Positions 47,323 to 56,040 of a stretch of 64,000 nt of DNA are shown piece by piece. Origin of the DNA: Salinisphaera hydrothermalis (GTDB taxonomy: Bacteria > Pseudomonadota > Gammaproteobacteria > Nevskiales > Salinisphaeraceae); the NCBI RefSeq assembly GCF_040361195.1, contig NZ_APNE01000016.1; one strand, 5' to 3'. The notes under the pieces were generated by a model. It was not told the DNA's origin and did no database searches. It saw only the letters and a list, made by a program, of their open reading frames with translations. Both the position numbers and the translations under genes were made by a program. How positions within the stretch are numbered: position 1 is the first letter of the stretch; every line of letters begins with the position of its first letter.

Positions 47323-48249
47323 ATGCGCATTGTTTTTGCCGGCACCCCTGAATTCGCGCTGCCCACGCTGCAGGCCATCGCCGACAGCGGCCACGAGCTG
47401 GTGGCCGTGTTCACCCAGCCGGATCGCCCGGCCGGCCGCGGCCGCAAGCTCAAACCGTCGCCGGTCAAGGCCGCCGCACTCGATCTTGGGTTGCCGGTAT
47501 TTCAACCGGAAAAGCTCAAGAAGAACGCCGAGGCGCTGGAGCAGCTCGCCGCGCTTGAGCCGGACGTGATGGTGGTGGTCGCCTACGGGCTGATCCTGCC
47601 GAAAGCCGTGCTCGAGCTGCCGACCTACGGCTGTTTGAACGTGCATGCATCGTTGCTGCCGCGCTGGCGCGGGGCGGCACCGATCGCCCGCGCGATCGAG
47701 GCCGGTGACGCCGAAACGGGCGTGACCATCATGCAGATGGATGTCGGCCTGGACACCGGCGACATGCTGGCCGTGCGCCGATGGCCGATCGACGAAACCA
47801 CGACCGCCGGCGCGCTGCATGACGCACTGGCCGCGCAGGGCGGGGCCGCGCTGGTCGAGGTGCTGGATGCGCTACCCGACGGTCTCAAGCCCGAACCCCA
47901 GGACGACGCGAAGGCGACCTATGCCGCCATGCTCGATAAGGCCGAGGCTGCGGTGGACTGGTCGCAGCCGGCGATGCGTATCGCTCGGCTGGTGCGGGCT
48001 TTTTCGCCGTGGCCGGTGGTGCATGCCGAGCTCGACGGCGATCGCGTGCGCTTCTGGCAGGCCGTGAGCCGGAACACATCGGCAGCGGCCGAGCCCGGCA
48101 CGGTGGTTGCGGTCGGGCGCGACGGCATCGATATCGCCACGGTCGACGGCATCCTGCGCGTCACGGAGCTGCAGCTGCCAGGCAAACGCCGTATGAGTGC
48201 GGCCGATGCGGCCAACGGGCGCGACTGGATCGGGACCCGTTTTGGCTGA
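47323..48249 (+). CDS. fmt: Methionyl-tRNA formyltransferase
   Basis: 308 residues. Transfers formyl from 10-formyl-THF to initiator Met-tRNA. The start MRIVFAGTPEFALPTLQAI, the SLLPRWRGAAPI motif, and QMDVGLDTGDML are signatures, followed by the C-terminal tRNA-binding domain. It lies four bases after def. Its last codons overlap the start of rsmB. Confidence 0.97.
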   Translation: MRIVFAGTPEFALPTLQAIADSGHELVAVFTQPDRPAGRGRKLKPSPVKAAALDLGLPVFQPEKLKKNAEALEQLAALEPDVMVVVAYGLILPKAVLELPTYGCLNVHASLLPRWRGAAPIARAIEAGDAETGVTIMQMDVGLDTGDMLAVRRWPIDETTTAGALHDALAAQGGAALVEVLDALPDGLKPEPQDDAKATYAAMLDKAEAAVDWSQPAMRIARLVRAFSPWPVVHAELDGDRVRFWQAVSRNTSAAAEPGTVVAVGRDGIDIATVDGILRVTELQLPGKRRMSAADAANGRDWIGTRFG

Positions 48250-49534
48250 GTCGGCGGGAACGGCAGCCCGGGTTCACGCCACGCGCGCGGTCGCGGCAGT
48301 GATCGATCAGGGACGCAGCCTGGACGCCGCTATGGCCGCCTGGCCGCGTGAGTTGTCGGGCGCCGATCGATCGCTGGCGCGGCTGCTGGCCTACGGCACG
48401 CTGCGGGATCATCGCCGGCTGGGGGCGCTGTTGGCGCCGAAGCTCAAAAAGAAACCGCAGCCGTTGCTGGATGCGTTGCTGCGCGTCGGGCTCTACCAGC
48501 TCGAGGCCACACGCGTGCCGCCGCACGCGGCCGTGCACGCGACCGTGGCCGCAACGCAGAAACTCAAACTCGCCAAGGCCCGCGGGATGGTCAACGCTGT
48601 ATTGCGAGGCCATCAACGTGAACCGGTGCGGCTGGACGATGCCAGCGACGCCGTGGCGCAGAGCTATCCCGACTGGCTGGCGACGATGATCGCCGAGGAC
48701 TGGGGCGAATATGCGCCGGCGGTCCTCGCTGCCGGCAATGCGCGCGCGCCCATGCATACGCGCGTGAATCGCCGACGCGCGACGCCGGCGGCACTGCGCG
48801 AGCGCTGGGCCGAGGCCGGCGTGGCGGCGTCGCCGATCGAGCACTGCGCCGATGGTCTGACTCTGGACGAGCCGGTCGCCGCCGAACGTCTGCCCGGTTT
48901 CACCGAGGGTGAGGTCTCGATTCAGGATGGCGCGGCCCAGCTCGCCGCCGATCTGGTTGGGCCCGTCGACGGCCAGCGCGTGCTCGATGCCTGTGCCGCG
49001 CCCGGCAACAAGAGCGCCCATTTGCTGGAGCGGGCCGATATTGCATTGACTGCGCTCGACATCGATACCGAGCGCGTAGCAACGCTCGAATCGACGCTGG
49101 CAAGGCTGGGACTTACCGCAACGGTTCAGGTCGGTGACGCGGGCGCGCCGGATGCGTGGTGGGGCGGTGAACCGTTCGATCGTATTCTGCTCGATGCACC
49201 CTGCAGCGGCACGGGCGTGATCCGGCGCCATCCCGACATCAAATGGCTACGGCGAGCCTCCGATATCGCTACGGCGGCCGCGCGTCAACGCGCACTGCTG
49301 GCCGCCCTCTGGCCGTTGCTCGCGCCCGGTGGCCGGCTGGTTTATGCCACCTGTTCGATCCTTCGCGCCGAAGGTGTGGATGTGGTGGCCGATTTCCTGA
49401 GTGCGACCGCGGATGCCCGGGCCGTCCCGATCCTGGCTGAATGGGGACGCCCCGAAGCCGTCGGCCGGCGCATCGCACCGGGCGACCAGGGCTTCGACGG
49501 TTTTTATTACGCGGTACTGGAACATACCGGGTAA
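48242..49534 (+). CDS. rsmB: 16S rRNA (cytosine-967-C5)-methyltransferase RsmB
   Basis: About 430 residues. NusB-like RNA-binding domain at residues 1-140, then a SAM-dependent methyltransferase with CAAPGNKSAHLLE, LDAPCSGTGVIRRHPDIKW (catalytic Cys) and YATCSI (second Cys). Methylates C967 of 16S rRNA. The start is taken as the TTG at 48242, overlapping the fmt stop by eight bases with GGGA upstream, which restores the usual length; an in-frame ATG at 48197 lies inside fmt and gives a longer protein. Confidence 0.93.
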   Translation: MAESAGTAARVHATRAVAAVIDQGRSLDAAMAAWPRELSGADRSLARLLAYGTLRDHRRLGALLAPKLKKKPQPLLDALLRVGLYQLEATRVPPHAAVHATVAATQKLKLAKARGMVNAVLRGHQREPVRLDDASDAVAQSYPDWLATMIAEDWGEYAPAVLAAGNARAPMHTRVNRRRATPAALRERWAEAGVAASPIEHCADGLTLDEPVAAERLPGFTEGEVSIQDGAAQLAADLVGPVDGQRVLDACAAPGNKSAHLLERADIALTALDIDTERVATLESTLARLGLTATVQVGDAGAPDAWWGGEPFDRILLDAPCSGTGVIRRHPDIKWLRRASDIATAAARQRALLAALWPLLAPGGRLVYATCSILRAEGVDVVADFLSATADARAVPILAEWGRPEAVGRRIAPGDQGFDGFYYAVLEHTG

Positions 49535-49620
49535 GCTGCGTAACTCTACTGATTGGCAACGTTTCGGGTAGGCGCCATGGTCTGCCGGGTAATGCATTCG
49601 CATGCCCCAAGGAGCAACCC

Positions 49621-50187
49621 ATGGCAGACCAACTTAACGGCAAGAAGATTGCTTTTCTCGCGGCGGACGGTTTCGAACAGATCGAACTGACCCGTCCGCG
49701 TAAGGACATCACCGACGCCGGTGCCGAAGTACATCTGATTTCGCTGGAATCCGGCGAAATCCAGGGCATGAACGGCGATATCAACAAGGCGGACACTTTC
49801 AAGGTCGATAAGACGATCGACGAGGTTTCGGCCGCGGATTATCACGGTCTGGTACTGCCGGGCGGCGTGGTTAATCCTGATAATCTGCGCACGAACGACA
49901 AGGCGGTCGCCTTTGTTCGTGATTTCTTCGCCCAGCACAAACCGGTGGCCGCGATCTGTCACGCCCCGATCGTGCTCATTGAAGCACGCGTGCTGGATGG
50001 CCGAACCGTCACCTCGTTCCCGTCGATCAAGACGGATCTGCAGAATGCGGGCGCGACCTGGGTCGACCAAGAAGTCGTTTGCGACGAAGCGCTGGTCACC
50101 AGCCGTACGCCGGATGATCTGGATGCCTTCTGCGCGAAGGCGATCGAGGAATTCGCCGAGGGTCGGCACGAAGACCAGACGGTCTGA
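49621..50187 (+). CDS. PfpI/DJ-1-family protein (type 1 glutamine amidotransferase-like)
   Basis: 188-residue protein of the PfpI/DJ-1/YhbO group. The nucleophile elbow AAICHAPIVLIEA carries the conserved Cys; the acidic partner lies in AADGFEQIELTRP. Members act as deglycases or stress-linked hydrolases; a protease activity is disputed. AAGGAG before the ATG at 49621 fixes the start; the frame open from 49441 is not homologous. Followed by a strong two-way terminator. Confidence 0.88.
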   Translation: MADQLNGKKIAFLAADGFEQIELTRPRKDITDAGAEVHLISLESGEIQGMNGDINKADTFKVDKTIDEVSAADYHGLVLPGGVVNPDNLRTNDKAVAFVRDFFAQHKPVAAICHAPIVLIEARVLDGRTVTSFPSIKTDLQNAGATWVDQEVVCDEALVTSRTPDDLDAFCAKAIEEFAEGRHEDQTV

Positions 50188-50220
50188 TATTAATCTTCCG
50201 ATCGAGTGATCGATCGTTGA

Positions 50221-50249
50221 AAAACCCGGGCTACGCCCGGGTTTTTTTT
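50221..50249. terminator. Strong terminator, probably bidirectional
   Basis: Stem AAAACCCGGGC / GCCCGGGTTTT with a three-base loop, followed by four more Ts on the plus strand. It separates the convergent PfpI-like and SIMPL genes and can serve both. Confidence 0.9.
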
Positions 50250-50264
50250 CGTGTAAATCCGCGT

Positions 50265-50981
50265 TTAGTTGTCGAGCGCATAGTCGATGGTCGTCACGAC
50301 CCGCACTTTTTTGATCTCCGGCGTGTAGCTGTCGAGATCGGAAATGGAGAAATAGCCTTGCGAGGCGTGCCGGATGGCGCCGACATGGCTACCCGAGTCC
50401 TTGGCGAACTGGCGTGCGGCCGCGCGCGCATTCGCGGTCGCCTCGGCGATCATGCGCGGTTTGATCCGGTTGAGATCGGTGAACAGGAACTCGGTGCGAT
50501 AGTTGTAGTTGGGAGACAGCAGTACGCCGCGCCCGATCAGTTCGCCCACACGCGGCATGGCTTTCTTTACCGCCTGGATCTTCGGCGTGCGCACCAGCAT
50601 TGTGGCCTCGGCCTTGTAGCGATCGTCGGCGCTGCCACGCTGGCTCGCCGGGAGGTTCGCCCACTCGTCGCTCACTTGCGGCGAGGTGAGCGTGATTTCC
50701 TTGTCGACGAAGCCGGCGGCGTGCAGGAATTGACGCACGGTCTGGGCCTGGGCGTCGATTTTTTGCTGGGCTGCGCCGAGCGAACTGCTGTTGGTAGAGA
50801 AATGTAGCGGCCAGAGCGCGAGATTCGCGGGCACATCGCGTTCGGCCAAGCCCTTGACCGTCACACTGTGGTTGGCTGCCTGCCAAGTTCGAGCGGCAGC
50901 CTGGAGGTAGTGTCCGCCGCCGACCAGGCCCACAATGAGGCACACGCCGAGAATAATAGCCGGGATCGTGTTATCGCGCAT
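50265..50981 (-). CDS. SIMPL-domain (DUF541) protein
   Basis: 238 residues. An N-terminal hydrophobic segment (IPAIILGVCLIVGLVGGGHYL) acts as signal or anchor; the remainder is the periplasmic SIMPL domain, with VTVKGLAERDVPANLALWPL and RAAARQFAKDSGSHVGAIRHASQGYFSI. Members of the family interact with other proteins or affect outer membrane and oxidative stress, but no enzyme activity is known. The ATG at 50981 is preceded eight bases by GGAG; a GTG at 50990 overlaps that SD. Confidence 0.85.
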   Translation of the reverse strand: MRDNTIPAIILGVCLIVGLVGGGHYLQAAARTWQAANHSVTVKGLAERDVPANLALWPLHFSTNSSSLGAAQQKIDAQAQTVRQFLHAAGFVDKEITLTSPQVSDEWANLPASQRGSADDRYKAEATMLVRTPKIQAVKKAMPRVGELIGRGVLLSPNYNYRTEFLFTDLNRIKPRMIAEATANARAAARQFAKDSGSHVGAIRHASQGYFSISDLDSYTPEIKKVRVVTTIDYALDN

Positions 50982-50990
50982 GAGATTCAC

Positions 50991-51328
50991 TCCGATCTCA
51001 TAGTCGGCATGACGCCGGCTGCACGTCTGGTATGACTACTGTAGGGCGCGTCGAGGTTTCGCGCGAGTATCGCGATGATTGTCGATGGGCGGTGCCGCGG
51101 CAGCACGGGCCCGTAAAGCATTTCGCCGCGGTTCTATGACGATGCGGCGCCGCGCACACCGCGGCAACGCGGCGACGCGGGCCGTGGCGCCATCGCGCTA
51201 TCGGCCACGCCTAAAAAACGAATGGCGGGTCGAGGGGAAGCCGTTCGGCGCCTCGACGCCGAGGCGCCCGCGGGCTGCCCGGCATGACACGGGCAGTGGA
51301 GATTGAACCGGGGGCGACAGAGACGGCG
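50991..51328. other. 338-base gap between SIMPL and hisF
   Basis: No supported gene. It contains a 9-bp perfect hairpin (51247-51255 with 51260-51268), with a stretch of six Ts on the minus strand about 30 bases beyond it; this may be the tail of the his operon. Promoter for the SIMPL gene is expected near 51000. Confidence 0.4.
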
Positions 51329-52114
51329 TCAGCGCAGAGCGGCGTCGCGCACGAGAATGCCGCGCTCCGCCAGATAGCTCTTGGCCTGCTGAATGGTGTA
51401 GGTGCCGAAATGGAAGATCGATGCCGCCAGCACGGCATCGGCATGGCCGGCCGATAGGCCGTCGTAGAGGTCTTCTAGGTCACCCACGCCGCCCGAAGCG
51501 ATCACAGGGACCGGCACGGCATCCGAGACGGCCCGGGTAAGCTGGATATCGAAGCCCGACTTGGTGCCATCGCGGTCCATGCTGGTCAGCAACACTTCGC
51601 CGGCGCCCAGCGAGACCAGTTTCTTGGCCCAGCCGATGGCTTCGATGCCGGTGGACTTGCGGCCGCCGTGGGTGAAGATTTCGTAGCGTGGCTCTTCGTC
51701 CTTCTTGGCCGCGTTCTTCACGTCCAGGGCGACCACGATGCACTGGCTGCCGTAGCGATAGGCGGCCTCGGCCACGAATTCGGGATTGCCGATGGCGGCG
51801 GTGTTGATCGAGACCTTGTCCGCACCGGCCGACAGCAGCCGGCGGACGTCTGAGAGCGTACGCACGCCGCCACCGACGGTCAGCGGGATGAAGACTTCGC
51901 CGGCGACCTGCTCGACTACGTCCATGAGCGTGCCGCGATCCTCGGTGGATGCCGTGATGTCGAGAAAGACGAGCTCGTCGGCGCCTTGCTGGTCGTAGCG
52001 ACGGGCGATCTCGACCGGATCCCCGGCGTCGGCGATATCGAGGAACTTCACGCCCTTGACGACGCGCCCCTTGTCGATATCCAGGCAGGGAATGATGCGC
52101 TTGGCCAGGGACAA
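51329..52114 (-). CDS. hisF: Imidazole glycerol phosphate synthase subunit HisF
   Basis: 261-residue TIM barrel that condenses PRFAR with ammonia supplied by HisH to give IGP and AICAR. Catalytic Asp residues are in PCLDIDKGRVVKG and VVALDVK; GGVGDLEDL and the phosphate loops are also seen. A TTG at 52114 is chosen: GGGAGG is five bases upstream and the stop of hisA is one base before it, giving MSLAKRIIPCL as the expected N terminus. Last gene of hisBHAF. Confidence 0.94.
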   Translation of the reverse strand: MSLAKRIIPCLDIDKGRVVKGVKFLDIADAGDPVEIARRYDQQGADELVFLDITASTEDRGTLMDVVEQVAGEVFIPLTVGGGVRTLSDVRRLLSAGADKVSINTAAIGNPEFVAEAAYRYGSQCIVVALDVKNAAKKDEEPRYEIFTHGGRKSTGIEAIGWAKKLVSLGAGEVLLTSMDRDGTKSGFDIQLTRAVSDAVPVPVIASGGVGDLEDLYDGLSAGHADAVLAASIFHFGTYTIQQAKSYLAERGILVRDAALR

Positions 52115-52115
52115 A

Positions 52116-52856
52116 TCAGCCTCCCTTGCGCTCGTTGACGCGCTTGCGAGCAGCGGCGAGATCGAGCGTGCCTTCGTAGATCGCACGGCCGATCACCGCG
52201 CCGGCCACGCCGTCGGATTCGACTTCGAGCAGAGCATCGATATCGGCCATGTCGGTCACGCCGCCCGAAGCGATCACGGGGATCGTCAGCTCGGCGGCCA
52301 GTGCGCGCGTGGCTTCGACGTTGAGGCCCTGCATCATGCCGTCGCGGCTGATGTCGGTATGGATGATGGCGACCACGCCGTCTTCCTCGAACTGCTGGGC
52401 AAGATCGGCCACGGTGTGGTTCGACAGCTTGGACCAGCCGTCAGTGGCAACCATGCCATCGCGCGCGTCCAGCCCCACGATGATATGGCCGGGGAATTCA
52501 ACGCCGACGTCGGCCACGAAGTGCGGTTCGGAGACGGCGCGGGTGCCGAGAATCACGAATTCGACGCCGCGTTCCAGGTAGGTCTCGATTGCGGCTTCAT
52601 CGCGGATGCCGCCGCCGACTTGCACCGGAATCCGCCCGGCGGCGTCGACGATCTCGCCGATGACGCGATCGTTGACCGGGTAGCCGGATTTGGCGCCGTC
52701 GAGGTCGACCACGTGGATACGATCGGCGCCTTCGTCGATCCAGCGCTGCGCCACGGCCACGGGATTATCACCGAATACCGTGACGTCGTGCATGTCGCCT
52801 TGACGCAGGCGGACGCACTGGCCGTCCTTGATGTCGATGGCAGGGATGAGTAGCAC
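52116..52856 (-). CDS. hisA: ProFAR isomerase HisA
   Basis: 246-residue TIM barrel isomerase converting ProFAR to PRFAR in histidine synthesis. LLIPAIDIKDGQCVRLRQGD carries the catalytic Asp, HTDISRDGMMQGLN the second Asp, and ASGGVTDMADI the phosphate loop. A GTG at 52856 is the start: AGGAG lies seven bases upstream. The frame to 53126 upstream is not homologous. Gap to hisF is one base. Confidence 0.95.
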   Translation of the reverse strand: MLLIPAIDIKDGQCVRLRQGDMHDVTVFGDNPVAVAQRWIDEGADRIHVVDLDGAKSGYPVNDRVIGEIVDAAGRIPVQVGGGIRDEAAIETYLERGVEFVILGTRAVSEPHFVADVGVEFPGHIIVGLDARDGMVATDGWSKLSNHTVADLAQQFEEDGVVAIIHTDISRDGMMQGLNVEATRALAAELTIPVIASGGVTDMADIDALLEVESDGVAGAVIGRAIYEGTLDLAAARKRVNERKGG

Positions 52857-52914
52857 GCCGTTTCTCCTCGCTTTATTGACGGCAGATAACCGGACCGGGC
52901 GGCCGACGAAATCG

Positions 52915-53559
52915 TCAGGCCGCGCCGTTCCACTCCAGGAAGTTGGCAAGCAGCTGCAGCCCCGCGGACTGGCTCTTTTCGGGATGGAATTGAACGGCGA
53001 ACACATTGTCGCGCAGAACCACCGACGTGAAGCGCACGCCATAATCGGTGGTGCCGGCAATGTGCTTGGGATCGTCGGGCACGACATAGTAGCTGTGCAC
53101 GAAATAGAACCAGGAATCGGGCGCAATATCCTTCCACAACGGATGGTGGCGCTCCTGATGGACCTGGTTCCAGCCCATATGCGGGATCTTGCGGCGCGAG
53201 CCGTCGGCCATGACCTCGGTTTCGGCGAACTTCACCGTGTCGCCCGGGAACGCGCCCAGACAATCCACGCCGCCGGATTCCTCCGAATGCGCCATGAGCG
53301 CCTCGATGCCGAGACATACGCCCATCAGTGGCGTCTTGCCGAGCACGCTGCGGATCATGTCGTCGAGTTCCAGGCGCTGGAGTTCATCCATGCAATGGCC
53401 GATCGCGCCCACGCCCGGTAGAACCAGCCGGTCCATGCGTGCGAGCGCGTCGGGGTCGAAGCTGACCTCGATCTGTTCGTCCGAAGCGACGTAGCGTAAA
53501 GCCTTGGCAATCGAGTGCAGATTGCCCATGCCGTAGTCGATGATGCCGACGGTTGCCAT
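52915..53559 (-). CDS. hisH: IGP synthase glutaminase subunit HisH
   Basis: 214-residue class I glutamine amidotransferase feeding ammonia to HisF. The nucleophile Cys is in GVCLGIEALM and the His-Glu of the triad in VQFHPEKSQ. IDYGMGNLHSIAKAL is the typical start. The position after the nucleophile reads GIEAL, where most HisH have GMQ; this may slightly alter the oxyanion region. It lies 19 bases after hisB. Confidence 0.95.
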   Translation of the reverse strand: MATVGIIDYGMGNLHSIAKALRYVASDEQIEVSFDPDALARMDRLVLPGVGAIGHCMDELQRLELDDMIRSVLGKTPLMGVCLGIEALMAHSEESGGVDCLGAFPGDTVKFAETEVMADGSRRKIPHMGWNQVHQERHHPLWKDIAPDSWFYFVHSYYVVPDDPKHIAGTTDYGVRFTSVVLRDNVFAVQFHPEKSQSAGLQLLANFLEWNGAA

Positions 53560-53577
53560 AAAACGACGAGTTGAGTT

Positions 53578-54171
53578 CTAGAGACTGCCCTTGGTGGAGG
53601 GCAGAGCGTCGAGAGCGCGTTCATCGCGGGCCACGGCGGCGCGCAGCGCCCGGCCGAAGGCCTTGAACAGCGTTTCCGCGATGTGATGAGCGTTATCGCC
53701 GGCCAGCGTATCCATATGCAGCGTCAATGCCGCGCCGCTGGCCACGCCCTGAAAAAATTCGCGCACCAGTTCGGTATCGAAGGTGCCGATCTTCTCCGCC
53801 GTGAATGGCACGCGGAAATGCAGGCCGGGGCGCCCGGAGAAATCCAGCACCACGCGCGATAGCGCTTCGTCGAGCGGCACATAGGCATGGCCGTAGCGCA
53901 TGATGCCCTTCTTGTCGCCGACGGCTTGCTTGAGCGCCGCGCCGAGACAGATGCCGACATCCTCCACCGTGTGGTGGTCGTCGATATAGAGATCGCCCTT
54001 TGCGCGCACATCCAAATCCACCAGCCCGTGCCGGGCCAGTTGATGCAGCATGTGCTCGAAGAAGCCGATGCCGGTATCGGCGTCGAACTTGCCGGTGCCG
54101 TCCAGATCCAGGCTGAGCTGGATATCGGTTTCGGCAGTGCAGCGTTCGATCGTGGCGCGACGCGCTGTCAT
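53578..54171 (-). CDS. hisB: Imidazoleglycerol-phosphate dehydratase HisB
   Basis: 197 residues, the monofunctional form without the N-terminal histidinol-phosphatase part found in E. coli HisB. DTGIGFFEHMLHQLARHG and DDHHTVEDVGICLG hold the metal-binding His and Glu residues; SGAALTLHMDTLAGDNAHHIAE-type sequence closes the fold. Histidinol phosphatase must be encoded elsewhere. First gene of hisBHAF on this strand. Confidence 0.96.
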   Translation of the reverse strand: MTARRATIERCTAETDIQLSLDLDGTGKFDADTGIGFFEHMLHQLARHGLVDLDVRAKGDLYIDDHHTVEDVGICLGAALKQAVGDKKGIMRYGHAYVPLDEALSRVVLDFSGRPGLHFRVPFTAEKIGTFDTELVREFFQGVASGAALTLHMDTLAGDNAHHIAETLFKAFGRALRAAVARDERALDALPSTKGSL

Positions 54172-54267
54172 GGTCTCGCGGTGTACTCGGAATGCCCCTC
54201 AGGACGGTCGATCATACGCCGTTGATCACGCCGATGCGAGAGGGGGCAGGCCGGCGGATCACGGCGA

Positions 54268-54705
54268 TCAGGCCGTTAGCCAGAACGTTACGGGGCCGTC
54301 GTTGACCAGTGAGACCTGCATATCAGCGCCGAATCGTCCGGTGGCGATGCGCGGATGGCGCGCCGCCAGCGCGTCGGCGAAATGCACGAACAACGGTTCG
54401 GCGCGTTCGGGCGGGCACGCGGTGGAAAATCCCGGCCGGTTGCCGCGGCGGGTATCCGCGGCCAGCGTGAACTGCGGTACCGCCAGCACGGCCTTGTCCG
54501 CGGTGATCGCGCCCAGATTCATGCGCCCGGCGTCGTCGGCGAAGATGCGATAGGCGAGCACGCGTTCGGCCAGGCGCTCGGCGCGGGCCTCGGTATCGTC
54601 CGGTTCGGCGGCCACCAGCGCAAGCACGCCGGCATCGATGGCCGCAATGCGCTCGCCGGCGACTGTAACCGAGGCCTGGGTGACCCGCTGAATGAGCGCG
54701 ATCAT
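54268..54705 (-). CDS. dtd: D-aminoacyl-tRNA deacylase
   Basis: 145 residues. Hydrolyses D-amino acids from mischarged tRNA. The start MIALIQRVTQASVTV, the PQFTLAADTRRGNRPGF motif and the C-terminal SLVNDGPVTFWL with its Gly-Pro cross-subunit motif (here DGPV) are characteristic. Located between thrB and hisB on the minus strand. No unusual feature. Confidence 0.95.
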   Translation of the reverse strand: MIALIQRVTQASVTVAGERIAAIDAGVLALVAAEPDDTEARAERLAERVLAYRIFADDAGRMNLGAITADKAVLAVPQFTLAADTRRGNRPGFSTACPPERAEPLFVHFADALAARHPRIATGRFGADMQVSLVNDGPVTFWLTA

Positions 54706-54723
54706 CAGATATTCTCCGCGTCT

Positions 54724-55674
54724 TTACGGCACCAGCGCCGGCGGATCGGCACGATGCGCCAGTAGCAGTCGTTTGAACGGGGCCGGGTCTTTGATGTGGA
54801 CGACTTCGCCGCTCATCGGGAAATACGCATCAATCAGGCGCGAGGCCCAGAAACGCAGTGCGGCGGCGCGCAACATAGCCGGCCAGGCCGCGACTTCGGC
54901 GGCGTCGGGTGTACGGCGACGGGTATAGGCGGTCATGAACGCCTGCCAGTGAGTCGGGCAGTAGTGCTCGTCGTCGTCGAACGCCCAGTCGTTGCAGATG
55001 ACGGCCAGATCGAACAATAGATAGTCGTGGCAGGCGTAGTAGAAATCGATCAGCCCCGAGACGCGGTTCTGGTCGAACAGCACGTTGTCCCGGAACAGGT
55101 CGGCATGGATGACGGCGGCAGGCAACTCGGCGTACAGATCTCCGGCTGCGGCCTGCTGGAATGCGATCTCGTCGGCGAGAACGGCATGCTCCTCGGCCGG
55201 CATCATGCCCTCGAGGCGCTCGGCGGCGGCGCTGATCCAGTCGAGATCGCGGGCGTTACGCTGAGCCGGCGTGAAACTGGCTACGGCCCGGTGCATTTCG
55301 GCGACCACGCCGCCGAGCGAGCGGCAGTGTTGCGCGTCGGGCGTTTCCACGCTGGCGCCATTCAGCCGATACACCAGCGCCGCAGGACGGCCACGCACAC
55401 GGCTGAGAAAACCGCCATCGTTGCGCGCGACCGGATGCGCACAGGGCACGCCATGGCCGGCCAGATGATCCATGAGCTGCATGAAGAACGGCAGCTCGGC
55501 TTCATCGACCTGCTCGAACAGCGTGAGCACCCAGCGTCCGAGGCTGGTGTCGACGAAATAGTTGGTGTTGGTGATGCCGGCGGAGATGCCAGCGAAATCC
55601 TCGAGTTCGCCGACCGCATAGTCGGCGAGCAAGGCGCGCAGGTCGTCGGCTTCGACGCGGGTATAGACAGACAC
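54724..55674 (-). CDS. thrB: Homoserine kinase (ThrB, APH-fold type)
   Basis: 316 residues. The aminoglycoside-phosphotransferase fold is visible: GITNTNYFVDTSLGRWVLT in the N lobe and the catalytic loop VIHADLFRDNVLFD followed by GLIDFYYA. This is the ThrB2 type found in Pseudomonas and relatives rather than the GHMP type of E. coli. It phosphorylates homoserine on the way to threonine. It starts 11 bases after the TPR gene. Confidence 0.92.
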   Translation of the reverse strand: MSVYTRVEADDLRALLADYAVGELEDFAGISAGITNTNYFVDTSLGRWVLTLFEQVDEAELPFFMQLMDHLAGHGVPCAHPVARNDGGFLSRVRGRPAALVYRLNGASVETPDAQHCRSLGGVVAEMHRAVASFTPAQRNARDLDWISAAAERLEGMMPAEEHAVLADEIAFQQAAAGDLYAELPAAVIHADLFRDNVLFDQNRVSGLIDFYYACHDYLLFDLAVICNDWAFDDDEHYCPTHWQAFMTAYTRRRTPDAAEVAAWPAMLRAAALRFWASRLIDAYFPMSGEVVHIKDPAPFKRLLLAHRADPPALVP

Positions 55675-55684
55675 GAGCGACGCT

Positions 55685-56002
55685 CTAGGACGCGCGCCGC
55701 GCGCGTTTGAGAAACACCTGCATCTCCTTGGCGGCCTGATTGTCGCCGCGCTGTTGGGCGATCTCGATGCCGCGGGTCAGGGTATCGATGGCAGCGTCGG
55801 TCTGCCCGGTTTCAAGCAGCACGCGGCCGTAGAGCCTCCAGGCCGCGGAATACTGCGGGTCTTGTTCGACCGCCGCCGCCAGATGGACGAGCGCGGTCTC
55901 GTCATCGCCGTTTTTGTGCAATAGCTCGCCGAGCGTGAAGCGCGCCAATGGCGTATCGCGGCCGGCGTCGATCATGGCCTGAAGTTGATCCTGCATCGTC
56001 AT
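55685..56002 (-). CDS. Small TPR-repeat protein
   Basis: 105 residues: about two and a half tetratricopeptide repeats (LARFTLGELLHKNGDDETALVH, then YSAAWRLYGRVLLETGQTDAA and an IDTLTRGIEIAQQRGD repeat), with a basic C terminus. No signal peptide, so cytoplasmic; likely a protein-interaction adaptor. The start is the ATG at 56002; the longer frame runs antisense-free into trkH in another frame and is not coding. It follows trkH by 38 bases and precedes thrB by 10, so it is likely in the same transcript. Confidence 0.82.
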   Translation of the reverse strand: MTMQDQLQAMIDAGRDTPLARFTLGELLHKNGDDETALVHLAAAVEQDPQYSAAWRLYGRVLLETGQTDAAIDTLTRGIEIAQQRGDNQAAKEMQVFLKRARRAS

Positions 56003-56040
56003 GGCGGCGATTGTACCGAAACGGCGCGTGCGGCTGTCAG

